NCBI GenBank assembly: GCA_964017195.1
Contig: OZ024894.1
Location: forward strand, 31,956,388 to 32,020,387
Length of the DNA stretch: 64,000 nucleotides
Direction of reading: 5' to 3'
Source of the DNA: Siderastrea radians
Taxonomy: Eukaryota > Cnidaria > Anthozoa > Scleractinia > Rhizangiidae
Shown here: in pieces, positions 52,469-64,000 of the stretch
Numbering within the stretch: the first letter of the stretch is position 1
Layout: each line of letters opens with the position of its first letter
Made by a program: the position numbers and the translations under genes
The notes under the pieces: model-generated
The model's database searches: none
What the model was told of the DNA's origin: nothing
Seen by the model: only the letters and a program-made list of their open reading frames with translations

Positions 52469-55175
52469 AAAACGTGCTATCTGAAACCTCGGCTATCACC
52501 AATCCCTTGGCTATCATCAATCCCTTGGCTATCACTAATCCCTTAGCTATCACCAATCCCTCAAACTGAAACCCCTTTTCCTTGGAATTGCTTACTATTT
52601 CTCAACCATTCTTTTTCTATTGGCTATCTTAAACTTGGTTATCTCCAATCCTTCTCTGTCGCGCACAAAGTGAGACCTCCCTTGCCCAAAATTGCCTCTT
52701 CTCGTCTCGAGCTGGAGTAGTTGTGATGTCGGCCGACAATTGTGATCCGACAATTTATTTATGTATCTACTTATCACTTCTTTTATTTTTATCTTTTTAA
52801 CTCTTCCTTAGTTAAGTATAATAATGTATTTGTGAGTTTAGAAACCGTTTTTTTAACGACCTATTCCTATTCTTATTCATCCCCCCTAATTTTAATATAG
52901 TAAAATATTGTAATTTTTAAATGTATATTGTAAATTTTAATTTATTTTAAGTAGCAGAGTGTCCACAATTAGCTGTCACAAGCTAAATACCCACCTTGAC
53001 ACTTTAATAAAGTTATTCATTCATTCATTCATTCATTGGTGTACAATTACGTTCAACGCAATGAAAAATGAAAAAAGCTTTCTCATACAGATGTACCCAA
53101 TGGCTGTCCTGTAGTAGTCAACGTCTTCTTCGATTACGTTGAATTGAAAAGATACACTGAAGTAATAAAAAACTAAGTAGATAGGCAATAGACACAGATA
53201 CCTATAGAATAGATTCTGCAGAAACCAGAGTGACCAGTAAACAGTTCTTATTTTTAAAAAAAATCTACCAAATTGGACCTGAAAACTCTCGCTTTATCGG
53301 ACCCCGCTTTGATTTCCCTTGTTCCCTTGTGAGTTCGAAATAGTGAGGGATCTGCTTTTATTAAAAGAATAACCTTGTGTAAAAAAAGTAACCGTTTTAG
53401 GAATAACTTAAGGTTTAGGGAGTTTATGTTCACTGGATGATCCGCCTGAAAAATTATCGAGACAGAAATACTATTGTAACGTTGATGGCGTTACAAATTA
53501 TGCACATTACAAAGCAAAAATTAAATAGTAGAAAAACAGACAAGCTGGAAAGAATAGTAACGTGAAGATTGAGATTTTAGAAAGGAAGAAATCCTCTTTT
53601 TAAAATTAAAAATTGTTAAAAAACGTGGTTATCTACGTTTAGTTTTCAGTAATGTAAAAGAGAATCAATGCAAGGGGCAAGAATCGAACTAACTTTAAGG
53701 GGATAAAAGAAACTCAAAAATGAAGGCAAATATTTCCTTCTACACGATGTGTTTCGAATGAAACAAAATACAATAATTAAGAGGAATAGACTCTCCTAAG
53801 TTTGACTTTACGCTCGAAATGCATTTTCGTGTTGTTTTAAGAGAACCTGAATTTCGTTTTGTCTAAACCTGCAAGTCACAGTTAAAATGCAAACTCGTCT
53901 ATAAAGTTTTTCGTGGATTTCTCCAAAGTTTTAGCTCGTACCGATGCTAAGAGATGGGGATTCGTACCGAAACACTTCTTCAGCCCCAGCCACTCCTCAA
54001 AGTGTGCTTTACAATTTTCTTTACAACTGCACCCCTCGGCGACTACTGGCTTGACCAAACACTTCATACCTCGCCTCCTAAGCAAATTCCAGGTTATTTA
54101 GTCGATTTATATAAATCTCCTACAACGATTTTAATCGGACTTTTCATGAAATATTTCCAATTTAGTTGACAATTTCTCTCTGTATATGTCCTAAAGAAGA
54201 AAACGTAAACGATTGCAAAATAGTTTGGATCGGGCCTTGAACTCTCCCACCCTAGCTTGCACCTCCCCCAGGCACTTCCCTTTACATCCCTACTATGATT
54301 ACGAGCACAATTATCTTAATTTCATTCCATCATGGCAGATTAAAGGCAGTCATGATCAAAGCTACACGAACATCAATATTACCATAAAAAGGTGATAAAA
54401 GCTCTTTTTATAGCCGTATGTAGATCTGTCAAAGCTTCATGAAGACAAAAACTATGGCCATTCTGAGGACTAGATCTAGACCACCAAGGCTGGCTACAGC
54501 ATCCCGTGTTACGTTGTTCAGTTCCTTTGACTATCCTACTATCTCCCCCAGGTGTATAAATGGGTAGCAAAGTACTGTTAGAGAATCTTAACATGAATTT
54601 AGGTGTGTACCTAAAGGTAGGTCGGTCGGTAGGTATACAAAGTCATGTGCTCAGACCAACGGAGTAATTGAACGAACTATCAAGGGTGGTGTTCAATTCC
54701 GGTTTTTTTGTTGCATGACACAACTAGGAAAACTCTCTCCTTCATGGATGGAATGTCAGTCCATCGTTTGGCCACATTTTCCTTTCGTTAACGGTCGATA
54801 CCGTGTTAGGGACACTTCGCCACTCGAAATCGCACACTTAACCTTCCGCATGCTAGAGTCCTACCCACCCACATGTCACGACACCACTACGTTAATCCGC
54901 CAAAACCCCTCAAAATTCATTCTATAAGCTGCCTTTTTTAGCTGCTACATATATAGTAGGTTTCCCTACAGCGCTTATCTATCCCTAACCTAAACATGGA
55001 TTTAGCCTAAGTCTAATAGTATCTTTTTAGTTATCTTTCTTGATCCTATATTGTTTAATAATTAGAGCCTAATTTCGGCTTAAACTAGAGTAAAATTGGC
55101 ATCGATCATTATGAGACTTGGTTACGAATGACGGCCGTTTAGGAAAGAGCTAGAAGCCTCGCCGCGTTATCTTCC
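52440..55175. repeat. Intergenic duplication, copy A
   Basis: Aligns in order with copy B (55228..57133). Shared landmarks: GAGTACAGTA then GCTATCTGAAACCTCGG, the 18-bp minisatellite, GTCCTGTAGTAGTCAACGTC, GATTTCTCCAAAGTT, GCTTGCACCTCCCCCAGGCA, GGTCGATACCGTG, and TTGGTTACGAATGA near the end. Copy A carries an extra ~380 bp (about 54285..54665) absent from copy B. Non-coding. Confidence 0.8.
52488..52564. repeat. 18-bp minisatellite in copy A
   Basis: About four units of the pattern TTGGCTATCACTAATCCC with small differences between units. Confidence 0.85.
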
Positions 55176-55227
55176 CTAACAGTCTGCTGTTCGCTGGCAC
55201 CTCGGGGTGGAGTTTGCCCGTATAAAC

Positions 55228-57133
55228 CTTTCTTGAGTACCTCCCCGAGAGTACAGTAGACCCCGCTATCTGAAACCTCGGTAATCACTAATCCCTCGGC
55301 AATCACTAATCCCTCGGCAATCACTAATCCCTCGGCAATCACTAATCCCTCGGTTTTCACTAATCTCTGAATTGTAACTCATTTCCCATGGATTTGCTCA
55401 CCATTTGTCAACCTTTGTCAACCTGGCTCAGTATCTTAAACTCGGTTATCTCGAATCCCCCTCTGTCTCGAACAAAGTATGTCTTCCCTAGCCAAAAATT
55501 GCCTCCTCTCGTCTCGAACTGGAGTGATTGTGCTGTTGACTGAATTGAAGCAAACCATTGGTGTACAATTAGGGCGAGTACCCGATCGATGGCGGTCCTG
55601 TAGTAGTCAACGTCTGTTTGATCGAGTTGAAAAGATACACTGAAGTAATACAAAACTGCGTAGAGCCATGCAGAGTGACCAGTTGACAGTTCTTCTTTAA
55701 TAAGAAATCTACGAAAGTTGACCTGACCACTCTCGCTAAATCGGAACCCGCTATTTCGAACAATTTTTGGTTTCCCTTGAGAGTTCGCGCGAGATAGCGG
55801 GAGTCTGCTTTAATTAAAGATGTAATCCTGTGTAAAAAAGTCACAGTTTTAGGAATAATTAAAGGTTTGGGGATTTTATGTACACTAGGGATAAGGGATA
55901 ACTGTCTTCAAAATTATAGGGGGCAATGAATAACCAAGTGCCACCTTCCTCTTCATGCGACAGAAAAACTATTGTAACGTTGAACCGAATGAAAGAAACA
56001 CAACAAATGAAGGCAAATACGTCCTTTCTACTTGATGTATTTCGAGTGAAACAAAATACAATAATTAAGAGGAATAGACTCTCCTTCGTTTCACTGTGCA
56101 CTCGAAACGCATTTTTCTATTGTTTCAAGAGAGCCTGGATTTCCTTTTATTTTTTCTAACCCCTGCAAGTCCCGGTTGAAATAAAAATTGGTGTATAAAG
56201 ATTGTCCTGGATTTCTCCAAAGTTATAGATCGTACCGATGATTTCTTTTTTCTCGCCACTTGATTGTTTACATAGACCGCGAAGCAAGGAGATGGAGAAA
56301 AAGGGATTTTTACCGCAAAGCTTCTTTCCGCCCCCGCCGCCCTCAAAGTGTGCTTTACAGCTGCAGTCCTCGGCGACTACTGGCTTGACCAAACACCTTA
56401 CACCTCGCCTCCTAAGCAAATTCAAGGTTATTTAGTCGATTTATATAACTCTCCTCCAACGATTTTAGTCGGACTACTCATTAAATCTTTCCAATTTAGT
56501 TGACAATTTCTCTCTGGATTTGTTCCTGAAGGAGAAAACGTCATAAAACGATTGCAAAATAGTTTGGATCGAGCCTTGGACTCTTCCACCCTAGCTTGCA
56601 CCTCCCCCAGGCACTTCCTTCCACGAACTATCATGAGCGGTGTTTAATTCCGGTTTTTGTTGCATGACGCCAATAAAAAAAAAAACTCTCTCTCCTTCAT
56701 GGATGGAATGTCAGTCCATCGCCTGGGCTAATTTTCCTTTTGTTAACGGTCGATACCGTGCTAGGGACACTTCGCCACCCGGAATGACACCCTTAACCTT
56801 CCGCGTGCTAGAATCCCACCCACATGTCACGACACCACCACGTCAATCTCCCAAAGTTCCTAAAAATTCAAGCTATAAACTGCCTTTTTAGCTGATACAT
56901 ATAATTATATTAGGTTTCCCTACCGTGCTTCTCCATCCCTAACCTAAACGCGGATCTAGTCTAAGTCTAATAGCGTCTTATCTTTCTTGATCTTATTTTG
57001 TTTAATAATTAGAGCCTAATTTTAGCCTTGTCCAGGCCTAAACTAGAGTAAAAATGGCATCGACCATTCTGACACTTGGTTACGAATGATGGCCGTTTAA
57101 GAAAGAGCTATAAGCATCGCCGCATTATCTCCA
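55228..57133. repeat. Intergenic duplication, copy B
   Basis: Second, shorter copy of the unit described for copy A. The two copies are clearly diverged, with many substitutions and indels, so the duplication is old. A further inverted piece occurs at 16425..16620. Confidence 0.8.
55277..55366. repeat. 18-bp minisatellite in copy B
   Basis: Five units of TCGGCAATCACTAATCCC, more uniform than in copy A, suggesting separate homogenisation after the duplication. Confidence 0.9.
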
Positions 57134-59854
57134 GCATTTTGTTAGGATTTTCCCTGAGTTCGCTGTTACACATTTGTATATCTTGGTGGAGAGAGATAAT
57201 TTGTAGTAAAGTTTCTTATCTATGGAAGCGACACAACATGGTGCATACACGTAACCCATACTGTGAAGTGTCGACGCTCTGATCTTCCGACTGAGATTCC
57301 AAACAAAAGCTCAACGCAGTAACCACTACATCACCGCTCTTACACTACACCTACAACGCGCACGTACACCGAAAATCATGAAAAAGTACAAAAAAATGCA
57401 TAATTGCTGTGTGGTAACCCAATGAAGAAATTCAGGCTTTTTAAAAAACCCCAGGTGTTAAATCATTTCATTGTACCTAGACCTTTTCAAGCCCAAATAC
57501 ATGTATCCAAAAAGATGGATTATGATGCTCATCTTTTGGTGAGAAATTCAAGTTCATGGTTAATGGACACATTTTTATCAATAGACATCAAAAGGCGAGA
57601 AAATGATATGACCGACACAAAATTGCATGATCAATATTCCACATTCACAGAAATGCATTTACATTTTGATTTTGTAAGATTTTATTTCAAACAAGCATTC
57701 ACGAAACCTGTGAGGCTTACAATATACTACTTTTTAACATTATTTCATTTTTCCGAAGCTGAAAGTCTTAAACTCGAACATTTTTGGTGATTCTTTGTTC
57801 TTGTTTTTATTTTTGGTATCATTATGTTGTGATCGATAGCTTCCATGTAAATTGTCGCAAATGATGATCCTTTTTACGGAATCAACAAAACACAACTCAA
57901 TATATATTTCATATATAAAAAATAAAAAAGCCACTTGCAAAGTCCCGAAGTGTGCAATAACGACATTTCCTCAAATCGTTTCTCTAAATCTGTTAAGACA
58001 GAGTTTTCCGTTCCCTTATTGCCGATGACTTTCGGTTATGGCGCAGTTATGAATTATTCGTTCTTATTTACTAAATATTCCAAATCAGAGTAGTTAATTA
58101 TTTCGTTCGATTACCAAAACGGTTGAAAGATCAGTTGTATTTCATGGACGGAGATATTTGGAAGCAGTTAGATTTATTTTACTTTTTAGAGACGATTATG
58201 CCCTTCATATTCAAAGCATAAATAGATGTTCGAAAAAGAAGTTATGTTTTAGGTAAATTACGATACCATATATGGGATCTTTAAGACGCTATGAAAACGA
58301 AAAGCAATAAAGGAAGAACCAACTGTTTTATTCGTCGGCAGAAAAGAAAAGATAATTCCATCGTACCAGCAATGGAATTATTGTAGAAGCGAAATGCATT
58401 TCTTGTTGTCTGTGCGGTTTAAAAGCGATTTGTGCAAGACTTTGTGCGACTTGAAGTAAATTCGACGCTACTAACCTGTTGAAACACATTGTGTGAATCG
58501 TCGGTGAAAAATCATATGGAAAATCTTTAACCGATTAGGAAATAACATTTAACCACTGAACGACACGACGGTTCAAAATTTCGAGAGAAAACTGACTTAA
58601 CCTGGAGCCTAACAAATCAGTCAAAAGTATTATGCACATTTGAGCCTTCGTTCCAAAAGAGCAGGCCACCGAGACAACAGCCATTTTTACCTCATATTTT
58701 TATTTGCGACTTGAATGTTCTAAAGCAATTTATATTTGCATGTGAAGCAACCAAACTGATACACTCTCATTTCCTCCAGCGGCTCTTCATATATGGCTAA
58801 ATGAAGAAACGCGGAATCCAATGCACTTCTGACTTTCTTTTCATAACTTGTTAGCAGTTGAAATTGTGCTGAACACTACGGCAGACCAATTATGGGACCC
58901 AATTATCATTCGTTGCTTAGAGGACGGGTTTGCTAAATGAAGCGTATTATGTTAAATCATGTTTGGGTAATTTTTATAGAACAAAATTCGACTTGAAATT
59001 TAGTTTAATTAATCCGATTTCAATTCTTTATACTGAAGAAAAGGAGAACCAAGACCTTCCTTTGTATTCGTTTTTTTTTTCTTGTTTGACTTTATTTTGA
59101 AATGAGGAATACATTCCTTTTAGACCAAAAGACATAAATGGAATTTTCAGTGAATTTTGGTAACAACTGCAATATATTCTTTCTAAACACTAATGTTTTC
59201 CTTGTTGATTACTGGTTGAACAGGTGAACAGCTCAACAAACTAATTTTAAAAAGTGTTCAAAGATCAATACGCGAATTCACAGTTATTTGTGAGGTTTTT
59301 CTTTCTTTAACTTGAAGTACGACAAAATAAAGTCCACAAAAAGGTAATACGTTTCTTGTCGATTCGTTTTTTATGAAGGGAATTTAAAAATGAGCAAATT
59401 GAGAATATTTCCAAAACAAACGAGGACTTCATTACGCAATTTTTAGTAAGAATGATTTCCATTTCACCTTTTGTCAGTGGCTCAACGCTAAATGCTTGTC
59501 GAATTTCCCATTCTCATTGTAATTCTTTTCTTTCACTATCCGTTAATCCTTTTAATTTCGTCGTTCTAAAATGAAATTCTCTTAGCGAACGTGGATAGAG
59601 AAATGGGAATTCGACTTTTTGGTCGTTTTGAAGCTGAGAAATAGGTCTGACTTAACAGCTGGTGTTTAGGCGCGAAAAAACGTTTGTAAACTTTGCGTCA
59701 CGTGTGGCGTTATCAGACTTGCAGGTGAGCAAATGCCGTTTCTGAATTGATTATCAATTAATTACCTGCCTGACGAAATTGTGAATATAGCGAAGAGAGT
59801 ATTTTGCTTTCTTCACCCGCTGAGACCAACCTGTCTCTCTTGGCGGAAAAAAGT

Positions 59855-60536
59855 ATGAAGACTACATTGATCCTAGTAGCTTTTGCCGCTCTCGTATGCA
59901 GCCCAAGTGTCAAAGCAGGCCTATTTGACGATGAAGCCCAAATTCTGGCCGACTTTAAGGCAAAATACAACAACTCTCAATCCGATTTGCTGTTTTTGAT
60001 GGATGTTTCTGGCAGTGTCAGTTCCTATGGCTGGAGAACGGAAAAGCTTTTTGTCAATAACCTCCTAAACGAGTTCAGTCTTGCTCCTTACTCAACTCGA
60101 GTAGCCGTTCTGACATTCAGCACAGACGTCAAAACGGATATCAACTACATAGATATCGACCATCTATCACTAACTCACCAAAAGTGCGAGTTTAAACCCT
60201 GGTTCGATAACAACGTTAATCATAGAGGAGGGCTCACAAACATGAAAGAAACTTTCGCAAGAAGTTCCAGCCTGCTGCAAACCGCTATTAACAACGACCA
60301 CAAGAGACTTAACGTTCACACAGTAGCCATAATGATAACAGACGGATGGTGGAACAGGGGGGATCCCGTAGCAAATGCGGATGTTTTTAAGACTACCTAT
60401 GGTGTGGACCTGTTCATGGTTGGAGTGGATGGTTATAGTCTGTGGCAGTTACAGGCTCTAGCAAGCAGCAATGACCATGTTCTCAAGTTTTCAAATTTCT
60501 CGCAGTTTCATGAACTTGCCTTGTACATTAGAGGAG
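59855..60536 (+). CDS. Gene 2 exon 1: signal peptide and vWA domain
   Basis: 227 codons plus one base, donor GGAG|GTAAGA. LLFLMDVSGSVSSYGW carries the MIDAS DxSxS motif, RVAVLTFSTDVKTDI and HRGGLTNMKETFA follow (Thr of the MIDAS in GGLTN), and HTVAIMITDGWWNRGD supplies the Asp of the third MIDAS loop. Closing LFMVGVDGYSLWQLQALAS and HVLKFSNFSQF are normal vWA endings. If the donor is not used the frame runs 46 codons further to a stop at 60676. Confidence 0.92.
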
Positions 60537-63500
60537 GTAAGAACTGTTCAGAACACTTGAAACGTTGTGACATCAAAGAATTAAAAAATTACAGAGGGGA
60601 AAGCAAAATCTACCATTTTATCAAGGGCTACGACATGGAGATTTCTACGTTTTTGGGCCAAAACTGCAGGAAGTAAAACTAAGCACCTTTTTTTGTACAC
60701 GAAGGGCTCCTAGTACGCCAGCTTCTTTTTTTTTGTTTGTTTGTTTTTTTTTCAATATTTTTTTAATACACAAGGGAAGACCCTTTTAAAAAATTGGCGT
60801 AGTTTTTTGAAGTTGTAATCCGTATCCATCCTGGCTCTCCGTAGCCAAACACACAAAGACCATTCTTTAAATTTTCAAAAAACAAACTAGTCAGGAGTTA
60901 ACTAAACCTTAGGTTGTTGTCTTCTTTGATTCCATTCATCCTTTAGCTTTATTATTCTTACTCATTTTCGCGAGTACTAAATTTCTCGAAAAATTCTGAA
61001 CTGTTTTCCTCAAGTAATAATTTTCGCGAATCTCGTGAAAAATGTTAACAATAGTGTATTTAACTCCACGGTGCAGCCTGGTTAAATCTAACTACAAGGA
61101 GCTTACAAATGAAAAATTTGATGACTGTACTAAAAAGCGGTTTGGATGATTTACAAGCTGAACGTATCAGTGAAACTGGGGAAGAGTGCTAGTCGAAAAC
61201 GAGACCAGAAAGATATATTTTTAAGGAGAGAAAGCCACAGTTTCAATTTAGAGCAATTACCAACAAGTCCATGGCTCACGACATTTAAAATTAATGTATT
61301 GTTTTCTTTTTAAAATGGTATTAAATTTTAATTATCCTGCTCTTATTTACAAGAGTATTAATTTTCGCAATTCAGTTTTCCCCGAACGCGAAAATCGCAA
61401 AATTAAGTACGCGCTAAAATTAGTAAGAATAAGGTAGGAGACATGTCCCCTTTAAGGCAATTTTTTATTTTAAAATATAGCAGAGGATTTTATGATTTTA
61501 ATCAGAAAATAGATAAACAAAATAGAAAAGAAGGGATTCGATTTACAGTTGAAGGGGTCATTTTATGTCCGCTCATAAAGAGAAGCCGCTTGAGTTTTCA
61601 ATCTGTCAACAATAATCCTTTTTTTTTTTCTTTGTGATTTAATTTTAAAATTGTAAAACTGTAACTTGTAATTAATGTGCCAAAGTTATTTTAGAGCGAA
61701 ACTGAGTCGGTGTGTATTCAAAATTAAGCAAATGTGATGAAAAAAAAACTGCTAATACCATTCTATAAAATCGCTGAACATCAAAAAAGGCCCAACTTTC
61801 TATGTACTCAATTTCTTGTTTAATAAATAAGCTTTTGGTCTGAATTTTGTTAAGAGAACGAGTAAAAGAATTGCAGATTATGCCGTGCAAAAACTTTGTT
61901 AAAAGGAATATAACAAAACGGATTTTGATCTTGAACTTGCCGTTACGGGTCGAGTTAGTGGCGAAGTTTTGACTTTGCACTAGCTATTGCAAATTTGCGC
62001 CCGCATTGCGTTGTTAGGTAAAAGAACTAAGATCTTAAGATTGGTGGGCGAATTCTTTTATGTGCTTGATTTCTTAAGTTTTAACCATTATGAAACATTC
62101 GAACCATTGTCTTTTTACTTGATTTAATGGAGTCCATAACCATTCAAATCTTTCACCTGCAAGCCAAACAGTGAGTAGGAATTGACTGTGGCTAGGAGAT
62201 TTAAAAGACATTCTTATTTTATACCACATATATTTCTTAGTCAATGGTAAATGAAGAGCAGTGGAGAACCTCCCCAACACAAGGGGCCGCGGATCCGCAG
62301 CTGGTCTCGAAGCCATTTAAAAAGAATTTATTTGTTAAACTAGGTATTATAAATATATAAGTAGATTGTTGCACACTGCATTATCTGTTGATCTATTCCA
62401 GAGAGTTGGGATAACACTACAGATTGTTTTTTGAAAATGGGTGATGCTTTGGAAACACGAACCAAAGGCGAACGCTTTCTCGTTAAGTTGTTTAGAACTC
62501 TCCCGAATTTCGATAAGTCTGAAACGGCACGCGAAATTAAGACAGCTACTCGTATTTTTATTATAATTCCTATTTTTATTCTATAGATGCCCACGACAAC
62601 ATTTTCATGGAAGTAGGCTCGAGCAAGTGCACCCAGGCCAATGGGTGTGATTCGAACGCTTTCTGTGCCTGCGGCACAGTCAGCGGAGAATATCAGTGCG
62701 TCTGCAAGCAAGGGTACTCTGGAGCGGGAACAAATGGAGAGTGCCACAGTAAGTTCAGTGCACCTTATCTCGCGGTAAACTTGTTATCCGAGTTACCCCA
62801 GAAAATTCATAGCTCTTCCCGTATTTCCCTTCACCGTGATAGCTACACAGAAAGCAGTAGATATGGAGTAATAACGCTCTAACGTTCTACTTTCAATACA
62901 AATTACAACACTGGTGAACGGAGGAGATTTCTAGGCCACAGAAGGTGCTAGGCAAGGCAACTTTCGGCTTTTTGAGTTGCAACAGCGTTGCGTACAACTT
63001 ACATCTTGTAAAACTGCTTTTAATACTTTAAATGATAAAAAATCCATTCCGTGGGGGGGTGGACAGAGAACGAGTGTTTCTCCGATGGCTCTCACGGTCT
63101 TTGGGTAGATTCGTTCTCCTTTTCCTCTCTGTTCCCACACCTTACAGAATTTTATTAAGCATCATCGTTTCAGAATAGTGTTCAGAAGATACATTAACAA
63201 GAACGAAGTATTCTAATGCACGTTTAAAAGATACATCTTGACTGGGCATTTAAAGTTGTCAGTGCATGCAAGTTCACTGTATCTGACGGCAATGCGTTTC
63301 AGAGACTTAGGGGAAGCCAACCAGAAAGGTCCTTTACCACCAATACGTGACAATCGAGCCAGCTCATCAGACTTATCGATCATTGCTTCTTCCTTTCTTC
63401 TTTCCTTGATTCCTTTGATCACGCATTTTTACTTTTCTTATTTTCTTTTTAGAATGCATTCGGGGCACCTACAAACGATGGCCAGACCCAGGACAGTGCA

Positions 63501-63611
63501 CGCCATGTCCCTCCCATTCCACCACGGATGAAGAGGGCAGCATTATAATAGACCAATGCAAGTGCTTTACTGGGTATGAAGGCGACCCGTCAAACGATAT
63601 ACCATGCACAG
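59855..63611 (+). CDS. Gene 2: secreted vWA-EGF-Cys-rich protein (partial, 3 exons seen)
   Basis: Exons 59855..60536, 62587..62748 and 63453..63611 join in frame through phase-1 junctions; the gene continues beyond the window. The product begins with a signal peptide (residues ~1-21, MKTTLILVAFAALVCSPSVKA), then a von Willebrand A domain (~40-225), an EGF-like module (~240-281) and a Cys-rich module. A secreted matrix or adhesion protein binding ligands through a metal ion is likely. An N-terminal vWA followed by EGF-like and Cys-rich modules recalls SVEP1 or other cnidarian vWA matrix proteins. An upstream in-frame Met (59804) exists, but the one at 59855 begins a proper signal peptide. Confidence 0.85.
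60537..62586 (+). other. Gene 2 intron 1
   Basis: 2.05 kb, phase 1. The first 137 bases remain open in frame; the rest is AT-rich with no gene. Words such as TTTTCGCGA[AG]T around 60965-61030 recur near 61360-61400, hinting at an old repeat. Confidence 0.6.
62587..62748 (+). CDS. Gene 2 exon 2: EGF-like domain
   Basis: Phase 1-1, 54 codons: a short lead DAHDNIFMEVGSS, then KCTQANGCDSNAFCACGTVS, YQCVCKQGYSGAGTNGEC. Six or more cysteines; C.C..GY.G.G..C is the EGF ending. It lacks the D-x-D-E-C calcium signature. Confidence 0.9.
62749..63452 (+). other. Gene 2 intron 2
   Basis: Plain 0.7-kb intron, donor ACA|GTAAGT and acceptor TTTTTAG. Nothing else seen. Confidence 0.7.
63453..63611 (+). CDS. 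Gene 2 exon 3: Cys-rich module
   Basis: Phase 1-1, 53 codons: KCIRGTYKRWPDPGQCTPCP, SHSTTDEEGS, DQCKCFTGYEGDPSND and a final C. The C..G.Y...C..CP...T...G....C.C..GY pattern matches the Cys-rich repeat of ephrin-receptor/GCC2 type proteins. Donor ACAG|GTATTG leads to exons outside the window; 63612..64000 is the start of the next intron. Confidence 0.88.
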
Positions 63612-64000
63612 GTATTGATCTGATGTAAACCCTGAGATATTTATGTATGGATGTTATTAAATTCCTGAATTGCAAGTTAGCTTACAAAATAAGACGTCTA
63701 GATGGAAGAGGACCGCAAATTGTCCTTGTGAACTCAATGGCAGTTATTTGCAGTGCGTTAGCGACCAGTGAGTAAAAGCTGTCACGCTGTTTACCCTGTT
63801 TAGCCGTTACGTTCCGTACGTTCGCCATTAACGGGCGGTTGTAAGAAATCAAACAACACGCGAGACCTCTAGAATCCCCCATACAGATCAACTCCCTTGG
63901 CATAAATAAACTATAATGATGAACAATGAAAGTTAAGAATACTAATAGGCCCATTTTTTTAACTTTTTTTTATTATTTTTTTTTTATTTCATAAAGATGA

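Larger units (their letters stand above)
50560..59854. other. Intergenic region between gene 1 and gene 2
   Basis: About 9.3 kb. 51426..52005 and 52217..52468 are small inverted-repeat elements; 52440..57133 is a diverged tandem duplication; 57135..59850 is AT-rich sequence without a recognisable gene, although a 128-codon low-complexity open frame starts at 57404. The gene 2 promoter must lie near its right end; I could not identify a core element. Confidence 0.6.

Noticed and set aside
57404..57790. 128-codon plus-strand frame in the intergenic region
   Set aside because: No recognisable domain, low-complexity Phe/Lys-rich content and no supporting promoter or splice signals.
1716..63611. 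A prokaryotic-type operon or defence/biosynthetic system
   Set aside because: All coding structure is spliced and eukaryotic with extracellular-domain content; no clustered intronless genes are present.

Overview
This is a window of an animal nuclear genome, most likely an anthozoan cnidarian (stony coral or close relative). It is AT-rich, has GT-AG introns and no operons, and carries secreted extracellular-matrix genes built from shuffled phase 1-1 domain exons. It is heavily loaded with Tx1/L1-like and RTE/CR1-like retrotransposons and cut-and-paste elements. The organism is inferred from gene content and repeat style, not from a database match.

Gene 1 (+ strand, 1716..50451) can be followed as 28 coding exons that join in frame to 3,636 nt (1,211 residues plus stop). 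Reading order: signal peptide, complete F5/8 type C (discoidin) domain, short Thr/Pro linker made by 30-nt and 15-nt microexons, a Cys-containing linker, nine calcium-binding EGF domains (one exon each), two Sushi/CCP domains, two HYR domains, a third Sushi, a Cys linker, two GCC2/GCC3 ephrin-receptor-like Cys-rich modules, one Ig domain split over two exons, and an Arg-rich C-terminus. From exon 5 onward every internal splice junction is phase 1. The Sushi-HYR-HYR-Sushi-GCC2 block resembles SVEP1-type proteins, but the F5/8C start and Ig end are different.

Gene 2 (+ strand, from 59855, running off the right edge) starts with a signal peptide and a von Willebrand A domain with a MIDAS motif, followed by an EGF-like exon and a Cys-rich exon. 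It is same-strand, about 9.4 kb downstream, and uses the same phase-1 exon grammar.

Most of the remaining DNA is introns and repeats. Intron 3 holds a PIF/Harbinger-like element (4372..5192, TAA duplication) and a decayed antisense RTE/CR1-like LINE (~7330..9790). The intron between EGF3 and EGF4 holds a near full-length Tx1/L1-like LINE (~16.8..25.7 kb), itself broken by two younger insertions. The intron after Sushi2 holds a 1.3-kb element with long terminal inverted repeats and a 9-bp target duplication (35883..37193). The intron before the first GCC2 exon holds a 5'-truncated, 5'-inverted (twin-primed) LINE with a 12-bp target duplication (41880..45480). The intergenic region contains small inverted-repeat elements and a diverged tandem duplication with an 18-bp minisatellite.

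I found no rRNA, tRNA gene, CRISPR array or prokaryote-type system. The items I consider most worth following up are the gene 1 mosaic protein and its splice grammar, the pairing with gene 2, and the unusually readable history of nested and inverted transposon insertions.
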